Below, one piece after another: positions 17,416 to 24,121 of a stretch of 52,851 nucleotides of DNA (position 1 is its first letter; each line of letters opens with the position of its first letter). This DNA comes from Streptomyces sp. CT34. Its GTDB lineage: Bacteria > Actinomycetota > Actinomycetes > Streptomycetales > Streptomycetaceae. A program made the position numbers and the translations under genes. The notes below the pieces were generated by a model. The model made no database searches and had not been told where the DNA came from. It saw nothing but the letters and a program-made list of their open reading frames with translations. The stretch is taken from assembly GCF_000805335.1 (NCBI RefSeq), contig NZ_KN708638.1, forward strand, positions 7,484,134 through 7,536,984, given 5' to 3'.

Positions 17416-18621
17416 TCACCGCCCGCCGGCGATCAGCAGCGGCGCACCGCCGGGCGCGGACGCCGGCCGCCCGTTCGCGGCCGGGACGCCGGCCAGCGGG
17501 GACGGCCCGGCGTCCAGCAGCCCGCGGGCGGCGAGCTCCGGCCGTACCCCCTCCCCGAACCAGTACGCCTCCTCCAGGTGCGGGTACCCGGACAGCACGA
17601 AGTGCTCGATCCCCAACGCGTGGTACTCCTCGATCCGGTCGGCCACCTCGGCATGGCTGCCGACCAGGGCGGTGCCCGCCCCGCCGCGTACCAGACCGAC
17701 CCCCGCCCACAGGTTGGGCGAGATCTCCAGCCGGTCGCGCGAGCCGCCGTGCAGTGCCAGCATCCGCTGCTGACCCACCGACTCGCTCTTGCGCAGCGCC
17801 TGTTGGGCGGCGGCCACGGTCTCCGGATCGAGATCGTCCAGCAGCCGGCCGGCGGTCGCCCAGGCATCCTTCGACGAGTCCCGCGAGATGGTGTGCAGCC
17901 GGATCCCGAACCGCACCGTCCGCCCCTCCCGCTCCGCCAGGCCGCGCACCCAGTCGATCTTCTGCCGGACCTGCTCGGGTGGCTCCCCCCAGGTCAGATA
18001 CACATCCACGTTCCGGGCCGCCACCGGACCGGCCGCGGCGGACGACCCCCCGAAGAAGATCTCCGGCAGTGGATCCGGCGGCAGCGCCGTCAGCCCGCCC
18101 TCGACCTGGTAGTGCTCCCCGCGGAAGTCGAACGGCGCCCCGCCCCACACACCCCGTACGACCCGCAGAAACTCATCCGTACGGGCATACCGCCGATCGT
18201 GGTCCAGATGATCCCCGAACCGCTTCTGCTCGGTGGCGTCACCACCCGTCACCACGTTCAGCAGCAGCCGCCCCCGCGAGATCCGCTGGTACGTGGCGGC
18301 CATCTGCGCCGCCAGCACCGGCGAGACGACCCCGGGCCGGAACGCGACCAGGAACTTCAGCCGCTCGGTGACCTGGGTCAGCGCCATCGTCGACAGCCAG
18401 GCGTCCTCGCACCACGTCCCGGTCGGCGTGAGCACCGCCTCGAACCCCAACTGCTCGGCGGCCTTGGCTATTTGGGCCAGGTACTCGACATCCGGGGCGC
18501 GTACCCCGCGCACCGGTGTGATGCGGTCCCGCCGGATGCCTCCGTCGGTGTACGCGTGCCGGTCGACGAGCGTCCGCCCGTCGCCGCCGGTCGGCAGAAA
18601 CCAATGCAGGTGTACGGACAT
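17416..18621 (-). CDS. ssuD: FMNH2-dependent alkanesulfonate monooxygenase
   Basis: A luciferase-like (LLM) monooxygenase of 401 residues that releases sulfite from alkanesulfonates. The start MSVHLHWFLPTGGDGR is characteristic of SsuD. RISRGRLLLNVVTGGD and RRYARTDEFLRV (around 120-155) match the flavin-binding region, and IFFGGSSAAA follows. Its usual partners SsuE and the transporter are not intact here. AAAGGA precedes the ATG. Upstream lie an ssuA remnant and a poly-Cys leader, so cysteine- or sulfur-responsive expression is likely. The C-terminal 25 residues are low complexity. Confidence 0.9.
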   Translation of the reverse strand: MSVHLHWFLPTGGDGRTLVDRHAYTDGGIRRDRITPVRGVRAPDVEYLAQIAKAAEQLGFEAVLTPTGTWCEDAWLSTMALTQVTERLKFLVAFRPGVVSPVLAAQMAATYQRISRGRLLLNVVTGGDATEQKRFGDHLDHDRRYARTDEFLRVVRGVWGGAPFDFRGEHYQVEGGLTALPPDPLPEIFFGGSSAAAGPVAARNVDVYLTWGEPPEQVRQKIDWVRGLAEREGRTVRFGIRLHTISRDSSKDAWATAGRLLDDLDPETVAAAQQALRKSESVGQQRMLALHGGSRDRLEISPNLWAGVGLVRGGAGTALVGSHAEVADRIEEYHALGIEHFVLSGYPHLEEAYWFGEGVRPELAARGLLDAGPSPLAGVPAANGRPASAPGGAPLLIAGGR

Positions 18622-18689
18622 ACCACCGGTCCTTTCCGTAGGTACGCGGTGCCGCGCTCGAAGGCGGCAGGCCACCGTTGAAGCGGGGG

Positions 18690-18790
18690 CGACGAACTCC
18701 CCGAGTCGTAGCCACGCGGAATCAGCTTCAGCGCCGCGAACGTGTCCACGATCTCGCCGCCGACTTCTCCCTCCCGCCCAGCGCGGCGGG
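18690..18790 (-). pseudogene. C-terminal remnant of a sulfonate-binding protein (SsuA-like)
   Basis: On the minus strand this stretch encodes VGGEIVDTFAALKLIPRGYDS. It resembles the C-terminal IADTFxxLKLIPKxVDV block of SsuA-type aliphatic sulfonate-binding proteins. No upstream lipoprotein signal or body is present and no stop codon follows before ssuD. The rest of ssuA appears deleted. The evidence is a short match recalled from the family, so it is tentative. Confidence 0.4.
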
Positions 18791-19000
18791 CGCGGCCACC
18801 GGGAAACTCGGCCCGGTGACTCCGCACGGCCACAACACAGGCCCGCGAACAACTGAACAAAGAACCCGAACAAGAGCAACGGCCCAAGGCCCCAGCGCCG
18901 TCAGCCGACCCCGAAAGAAACCCCGGCGGAACCCGAAACGAAAACGGCTGGAACCCCGAAACGCGGAGTCGGGGGCAAGGGCGTCAGAACATCGGAAACG
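18791..19000 (-). other. non-coding stretch between poly-Cys leader and ssuA remnant
   Basis: This 210-bp spacer has unusual composition (on the plus strand many GAACCCGAAAC-type words) and no convincing reading frame. If the leader acts by attenuation, the terminator or Rho-entry site would lie here. I could not identify one clean hairpin. Confidence 0.4.
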
Positions 19001-19090
19001 TCAGCAGCAGCCGCGACAACAACACGCGGCGGAGGCCACCCGCAGCAGGTCGACATGACCACGCGTAGTGAGCAGAGCGGACGAAGACAT
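19001..19090 (-). CDS. leaderless poly-cysteine leader peptide
   Basis: A 29-residue ORF reading MSSSALLTTRGHVDLL, RVASAA, then CCCRGCC and TGA. The LLTxRxHVDLLRVxSAxC core is a widespread streptomycete leader family, and here five of the last seven residues are Cys. A -10 TACGTT (19098-19103) and -35 TTGACC (19121-19126) are spaced by 17 bases, with the ATG 7 bases after the -10, so it should be translated leaderless. Poly-Cys leaders act as cysteine-responsive attenuators in mycobacteria. By position it should govern the remnant ssuA-ssuD transcript. Confidence 0.8.
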   Translation of the reverse strand: MSSSALLTTRGHVDLLRVASAACCCRGCC

Positions 19091-19097
19091 GCCCCCG

Positions 19098-19126
19098 AAC
19101 GTAGCGCTGCCCCCGAACGGGGTCAA
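19098..19126 (-). promoter_or_regulatory. promoter of the poly-Cys leader
   Basis: On the minus strand, TTGACC, 17 bases, TACGTT, 7 bases, ATG. This is near-ideal for a vegetative sigma factor and a leaderless transcript. Confidence 0.65.
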
Positions 19127-19307
19127 ACCTCATCTCGCCTGCTGGACCTTTATTGCCACAGCATTGACCAGCGTTACGGAAATCCCACCCGCCTCAACCC
19201 AACTCCCCGTCCCCCACCGCGAAATGGACCCACGGCCAAATGAATCCATGGCCGGCGAAACTGAACCCCTGAGCCATCCCCCATTCACCACCGCACCCGC
19301 GAAGTGA

Positions 19308-19405
19308 CGCCCGGAACCCGGTGGACTTGGGGCAGAACGGCAGACTCAGGTGCTGTGCCGCCCTTTGGGGACCCGCGGCGACCCGGTTCAAGTCCGGGGC
19401 GGGCG
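19308..19405 (+). tRNA. tRNA-Leu(CAG)-like sequence, probably degenerate
   Basis: The order of parts is tRNA-like. There is a possible acceptor pair CGCCCG (19308-19313) with CGGGCG (19400-19405), a D-arm-like GGTGGACTTGGGGCAGA, an anticodon arm GCAGA-CTCAGGT-GCTGT (CAG, one mismatch), a long variable arm closed by GCCGC/GCGGC, and a perfect T arm CCCGG-TTCAAGT-CCGGG. The weak points are a mismatch at acceptor position 7, no U8, no encoded CCA and 98 bases in total. I read it as a decayed or divergent tRNA-Leu, possibly a former integration site. Confidence 0.35.
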
Positions 19406-19616
19406 CCGCTGACGACCCCGAAACAAATGGGGCCTGAGCAAGTGCAGTGCGCGACCTGCTCAGACCGCCACCCATCCCTCCGGCTTTCCAGCAGCCTCTA
19501 CAAGAAGCCCTTACTTGTGGTCACGCCACTTGGCAGCAGGCCCCCCTTTCGGGTTGGACGGAAGACCGAAGCGTGCCGGCTTCTCTGCTTCTGTACGGTT
19601 CCAAGGACGTTCGGCG
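19406..19616. other. intergenic, no gene recognised
   Basis: Low coding bias on both strands between the tRNA-like sequence and the secreted-protein gene. Nothing definite seen. Confidence 0.4.
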
Positions 19617-19991
19617 TCAGAATAGCCCGCCCGTAAGGGACCCGATCTCGCGGGTCGTACACTGACCGGAAGTCACCAGCAAACACGGTTTGATGACCCT
19701 GCCCCCTGTGACGAAATAGTGCTTGTCCGGCAGTGGAATATCCGCTCCTCCGCACCGTTGACGGGCTTTGACGATGGGCATAGCGGCACTGCTGTCTCCG
19801 ACTGCTCCGAGACCATGGGCCGTGTGGCCGGTGATACGCGCGGCCGTGCGTTCGTTGGCGCACGCGTTGTGGAAGGCCGGGGAGCGGGCCCCGATGATGC
19901 CGCCTGCCTCGGCGGGGCCGGCTGCGATAACTCCGGCACCGATGGTCGCCGCACTGACCACAAGCGCGGTCATTGAGTTACGAATGGTCAT
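19617..19991 (-). CDS. small secreted protein of unknown function
   Basis: 124 residues. MTIRNSMTAL starts a typical signal peptide ending at GPAEA near residue 29. The mature part opens GGIIGARSPAFHNACANE and has Cys in the AFHNACAN and RQRCGGAD segments. This Cys-Asn-Gly pattern recalls small streptomycete secreted proteins that loosely resemble chaplins, but the chaplin domain is not clearly present. The last 40 residues hold a second Cys pair. AGGTGA precedes the ATG. Codon use is less GC-biased than in its neighbours. Function unknown. Confidence 0.65.
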   Translation of the reverse strand: MTIRNSMTALVVSAATIGAGVIAAGPAEAGGIIGARSPAFHNACANERTAARITGHTAHGLGAVGDSSAAMPIVKARQRCGGADIPLPDKHYFVTGGRVIKPCLLVTSGQCTTREIGSLTGGLF

Positions 19992-20311
19992 GTCACCTGC
20001 AACGACCGGGCTTTCCCAGGGTGCTGAGACACCACTCGTCCGGGCCAGCACTCGAAGTCCGGAATCGTGCCACGTTCAGTGCCCAACTTTCTCCGGCGGT
20101 CATGTCGGCGACCACCGCCGGCGGCTGTACGGCGTCGCGCCCTGGAAGCCCATGAAGCCTTTCGGGACTGAACCGCGTTCGGCGCCCCGGGCGGCGGGGC
20201 GCCGAAGTCTTCGCCTGCCTGCGATCAGCGGGTGGCCGCCCCAGAGGTGTTGGCTCACCTGCGGGGCCGTGCATATGCGGTTTCGTTGGCCGGCTCTGGG
20301 AGGATCGACCC

Positions 20312-20746
20312 ATGGCTGAAATCATGGCTGCAAGCTTCGCGACACGTGAGATCGACGTCAGGACTGGCTCGCGTGAGACGGTCTACGACCTGACCCGAGA
20401 GTGTGAGTCCTTCTTGCGGGACGTCGCCCAGGGCCGGGACGGCCTGCTGAATGTCTTCACGCCTCACGCCACCATGGGCGTGGCGCTCCTGGAGACCGGA
20501 GCGGGCAGTGACGAGGACCTGTTGGCCGCCCTCCGTGATCTCCTTCCGGCGGATGACCGTTGGCGGCACAAGCACGGGAGTCCCGGTCACGGTCGTGACC
20601 ACGTCCTTCCTGCGCTTGTGCCACCACATGCCACGCTGCCGGTGATCGGGGGCGAACTCGCCCTTGGGACCTGGCAATCGGTCTGCCTGGTGGACACGAA
20701 CGTGGACAACCCGAACCGTCGAGTCCGGTTGAGCTTTCTGGGGTGA
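20312..20746 (+). CDS. YjbQ-family (UPF0047) protein
   Basis: A 144-residue single-domain protein of the YjbQ family. It carries VFTPHATMGVALLETG and the His-rich GHGRDHVLPALVPPHATLPV block, ending in the SVCLVDTNVDNPNRRVRLSFLG strand. The family has secondary thiamine-phosphate synthase activity in assays, but its true role is unsettled. GGGAGGAT precedes the ATG; a second in-frame ATG is at 20324. No operon partners. Confidence 0.88.
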   Translation: MAEIMAASFATREIDVRTGSRETVYDLTRECESFLRDVAQGRDGLLNVFTPHATMGVALLETGAGSDEDLLAALRDLLPADDRWRHKHGSPGHGRDHVLPALVPPHATLPVIGGELALGTWQSVCLVDTNVDNPNRRVRLSFLG

Positions 20747-20786
20747 CTTTGAGGTCGTTCGGGGGGCACCCCTTGTCGATCCGTCC

Positions 20787-21997
20787 GTGGTTTCGAGGAA
20801 GTCGAACGTCGTCCTGTGTATGGCACAAGGCAGCGGCCTGTACCTCCCCACCAGCTCGCTGTACTTCACCCGCGTCGTCGGCCTCCCCGTCACGCGGGTC
20901 TGCGTCGGCCTCACCGTCGCGGGTCCGGTGGCCCTCGCCGGTGCCGTGCCCATCGGCCACCTCGCCGACCGCCATGGCCCCCGGCGGGTCTTCGCCGGCG
21001 TCCTGGCGGTGCAGTGCGCGGCCATGCTGTCCTTCACCGTCGTCCGCTCCTTCCCGCCTTCCTGGCCTGCGCGCTGGTGTTCACGCTCGCCGACCAGGGC
21101 GGCAACGCGGCCCGCGGCGCACTGGTCGCCGCGACCGGCGAGGCCGTCGAACGCGTCCGGCTGCGCGCCTACCTCCGCGTCGTGACCGACCTCGGCATGG
21201 GCGCGGGCCTGGCCGCCCTAGCCATCCAGGCGGACAGCCCCGCCTGGTACACCGCCCTGATCGCGGTGAACGCGGCCACCTTCCTCGGCGCCGCGGTGCC
21301 GTTGCGATGGTTGCCGCCGCACAGCGGCCGCCACCCCGAAACCGGCTGGCGGCGGACCCCACCGTTCTCCCGCTGGCAGGTGCTGCGCGACGCCCGGTAC
21401 GTGTGCACCACCGCCCGGTGCGGCGTGCTCAACCTCCAGCTCCAGGCGCTCTCCTTCGCCGTCCCCTGTGGGTGGCCGACCACACCTCCGCCCCGAAGGC
21501 GATGGCCTGGGTGATCGTCGTGGTCAACGCGGTCATGGTGGTGCTGTTCCAGATGCGCGCGAGCCGGGGAGCGGAGGACGACGGCCGCGCCGCCGCCCTG
21601 TGCCGCCGCGCCGGTGTGGCTCTGCTGGCCGCCTGCGCGGTGGTCGCGCTCACCGGCGGCCACGGCCCGGCGCCGACCGTCGGGCTGCTCCTGGTGCTCG
21701 CGGTGCTGCTCACCGTCGGCGAACTCCGGACCTCCGCCGGCGGCTTCGGCCTGAGCTTCACCTCCCCCCCCCGAGTCCGCCCACGGTCAGTACCAGGGCT
21801 TCTACTCACTGGGCAAGGGCTCGTCCCAGGCGGTGGCTCCCTCCCTGCTCGCCGCCCTCTGTCTGGGCAGCCACCCCACCGCCGGCTGGCTCGCCCTCGG
21901 CGGCTTCTTCGCGGTCGCGGGCATGCTGATGCCGATGGTGGTGCGCCGTGTACCAGGCGCGTCCGCCGTCGACCACCCCGACCGTCACGTTCGCTGA
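20787..21997 (+). pseudogene. MFS transporter pseudogene with three frameshifts
   Basis: The protein can be followed across three frame changes. MAQGSGLYLPTSSLYFTRVV begins it and GHLADRHGPRR follows. The frame changes near 21055 to LLPAFLACALVFTLADQGG, again near 21467 to WVADHTSAPKAMAWVIVVV, and again at a run of nine C (21764-21772) to ESAHGQYQGFYSLGKGSSQA. It ends with TGA at 21995. The N-terminal first helix is also missing. The layout matches a 12-TM drug-type MFS permease. All three shifts would have to be assembly errors for it to be functional. Confidence 0.75.
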
Positions 21998-22014
21998 GCT
22001 TCCCGGCGTGGTGC

Positions 22015-22042
22015 TGCAAGGATCCTGCAAGTCGGGTGCAAG
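22015..22042 (+). promoter_or_regulatory. triple 11-bp direct repeat, SARP-type operator
   Basis: TGCAAG occurs at 22015, 22026 and 22037, exactly 11 bp apart. SARP activators bind hexamer or heptamer direct repeats at this spacing just upstream of a -10. The site is about 80 bp before the gene at 22120, and an AfsR-like SARP gene lies 4.7 kb downstream. No clear -10 stands at the ideal distance, so function is inferred. Confidence 0.5.
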
Positions 22043-22119
22043 CAGGCCGCCGGGCCCCCTGGGCAGTAGCCGCGTCGAGAGAAGCAACCGACGACGCAAG
22101 CGACACACAGGGGGATGTC

Positions 22120-23367
22120 ATGTCTGCTGTCGGCAGGCACTCGGAGCCGGCGCTCGTGCAGGGCGGGCAGTGGCTCACCAGGAGGGACTGCAAGCGTGTG
22201 CTGGTCATCGCGCACACGGTGGTCTACGCACAGCGGCTGAAGCACGCCTTCTCGCTGCTGGCCGCGGACTTCCGGGTCCAGGTGGTGTTCACCGTGGCCC
22301 CACATCCGTTCGGGGAGGGGGTCGCGCGGTACCTCCGGCGGGCCGGGATCACCGTCATCGCCTGGGAGGACGCGCTGCGCAACCGCTTCGATCTCGCGCT
22401 GGCCGCGGGGTCCTTGGGGATCGAGAAGGTACGGGCTCCGGTGATCCGGCTCTCGCACGGAGCCGGACACAACAAGGTGCTTCGGGAGCCGGCGGACCCG
22501 GCGGAGGCGGCTCGGCGCCCACCCGGCATGCTCAGCCGCCGGCACCTGATGCACGACGGCAGGGTGGTCCCGGCGGCGGTGGGACTCTCGCACGAACGGT
22601 ACCTGGCGGATCTGGCCCGTTCGTGTCCTGAGGCACTGTCCGTCGCCACCGTGGTCGGCGATCCGGGCTACGACCGGATCGTGGCGAACATGCCGCGACG
22701 GGAGCACTATCGACGGATGCTGGGGGTGGCCGACGGACAGCAGTTGCTGCTCGTCACGTCGACATGGGGGCCGTCGTCGGCATTCGGCCGGTTCGACGTA
22801 CTGCTGCCGCAGCTGCTCGGTCGACTGCCGGAGCGGCGATACCGGATCGCCGTCCTCATCCATCCGAACGTGTGGGCAGGGCACGGCTATTGGCAGGTTC
22901 ATGGATGGCTGGCCGACTGCCGGAAGCACGGGGCGGTGGTACTGCCCCCGGAGACCGACTGGGAAGCGCTGCTGATCTCGGCCGACGCGATCATCGGCGA
23001 TCACGGATCGCTCACCGCCTACGGCGCGTTGACGGGGGCACCGATCCTGCTCACCCACAGTCCCGAACGCACCGTCGCCGAGAATTCCCCGGCCGCCCTG
23101 ATCTCCGCGGCGGCACCGGTCCTCTCCCCGTCACGTCCGCTGGAGGAACAGCTGAGGTACGCCGCCGACGCGTACCGAGAGGAACAGTACGCGGCGGTCG
23201 CCGCTCTCCTTTCCTCCGTGCCGGGCCAGTTCCACCGCCGGATGCGTGCCCTGATGTACCGCTTGCTGGATCTGGGCGAACCGGCCTTCGCGGCTCCGGT
23301 GCCGCCGGTGCCGGCGCCGCCCGCGTTGGACCGCGCAGGCGAGGGGGAGTGGGGGGTGTCGGCGTGA
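22120..23367 (+). CDS. glycosyltransferase-like protein (CDP-glycerol transferase / GT-B fold)
   Basis: 415 residues. The start is the ATG at 22120 behind GGGGGAT. It opens RVLVIAHTVVYAQRL and VVFTVAPHPFGEGV, a Rossmann half with the tone of GT-B glycosyltransferases. The C-terminal half reads LLLVTSTWGPSSAFGRFD, VLIHPNVWAGHG, then DAIIGDHGSLTAYGAL, which resembles the nucleotide-sugar pocket of TagF/TagB-type transferases. Streptomycetes carry many related proteins without known substrate. It shares an 8-bp gap with the next gene. The Pro/Ala-rich tail is low complexity. Acceptor and donor unknown. Confidence 0.7.
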   Translation: MSAVGRHSEPALVQGGQWLTRRDCKRVLVIAHTVVYAQRLKHAFSLLAADFRVQVVFTVAPHPFGEGVARYLRRAGITVIAWEDALRNRFDLALAAGSLGIEKVRAPVIRLSHGAGHNKVLREPADPAEAARRPPGMLSRRHLMHDGRVVPAAVGLSHERYLADLARSCPEALSVATVVGDPGYDRIVANMPRREHYRRMLGVADGQQLLLVTSTWGPSSAFGRFDVLLPQLLGRLPERRYRIAVLIHPNVWAGHGYWQVHGWLADCRKHGAVVLPPETDWEALLISADAIIGDHGSLTAYGALTGAPILLTHSPERTVAENSPAALISAAAPVLSPSRPLEEQLRYAADAYREEQYAAVAALLSSVPGQFHRRMRALMYRLLDLGEPAFAAPVPPVPAPPALDRAGEGEWGVSA

Positions 23368-23375
23368 GGCGGACG

Positions 23376-24089
23376 ATGCGGCCGGGGGTCGGAGTGTCGG
23401 CGGCGTTGGTGGGGGTACACCGTGCCCGGCGGCCCGAAGGGATCTGTGCGGAACCCCGGTTCCCGGTGTTCCGCGTGGCGTCTGGCCGTTTCCGGGGCAT
23501 CGGCACCGGCACCGAGCCCGGTGCGGTGGCTCCGTATGAGAGTGGTGGTGCGTGGGGCGTGACGCGGCCGGAGGCGGGGCCGTGCGGTACGGCGCGGGAC
23601 CGGAGGTTCGGGGCCGGGCCGGTGAGCACGGTGTCGCCGCGCCTGCGACGCACACGAGGTGATGGCGCTGAAGACGGTGTCAGGCAGGGCGCGTTGGCGG
23701 TCGGCGACGATGTGCATGTGCGCGTGGACCAGTCGGTACAGCGGGCGGCGGCCTGGCTTGAGTGCGCGGACGTCCTCGCCGCCACGCGGCCGTCGGGATA
23801 CGGGGCCGGGGCCGCGCGGGCGGAGGTTACCGCGTTGCTCGACAGGTACCCCGGGTGCCTGATCGCCGCCGTGCCGGACGCCGGCGGAGGCTGTCTGATC
23901 GGCACGCGCGGCGGCGAGACACTCCTCGCCTCGCCCGCGGCCGGATCCGCGGGACCTGGCGCCTGCTGCCAGGTCCTGGCCTCCTTCCTGCACGCCTGGC
24001 TGGTGGCCGGCGGATCCGTGGCGTCCCTACGGACCGTCGTGATGCGGGGGCGTGGCGGCACGGTGTACATCCGGCTGGCAGTGTGCTGA
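23376..24089 (+). CDS. hypothetical protein downstream of the GT-B-like gene
   Basis: Not recognised. The frame keeps G/C at third positions from an ATG at 23376, 8 bp after the previous stop, giving 237 residues. The C-terminal half is the more protein-like part (ARAEVTALLDRYPGCLIAAV and VVMRGRGGTVYIRLAVC), compatible with a small alpha/beta sensory or roadblock-like fold, though I cannot name one. The N-terminal half is Arg/Gly-rich and may be non-coding, in which case a GTG near 23700 would be the start. Confidence 0.45.
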   Translation: MRPGVGVSAALVGVHRARRPEGICAEPRFPVFRVASGRFRGIGTGTEPGAVAPYESGGAWGVTRPEAGPCGTARDRRFGAGPVSTVSPRLRRTRGDGAEDGVRQGALAVGDDVHVRVDQSVQRAAAWLECADVLAATRPSGYGAGAARAEVTALLDRYPGCLIAAVPDAGGGCLIGTRGGETLLASPAAGSAGPGACCQVLASFLHAWLVAGGSVASLRTVVMRGRGGTVYIRLAVC

Positions 24090-24121
24090 CCAAGCGGGAG
24101 CCGCCGTGACGGGCCCGCGGA

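Noticed and set aside
19308..19405. tRNA-Sec (selC), because of the length and a TCA within the anticodon loop
   Set aside because: The loop aligns better as CTCAGGT with CAG in the anticodon position, and the acceptor and D arm do not match selC.
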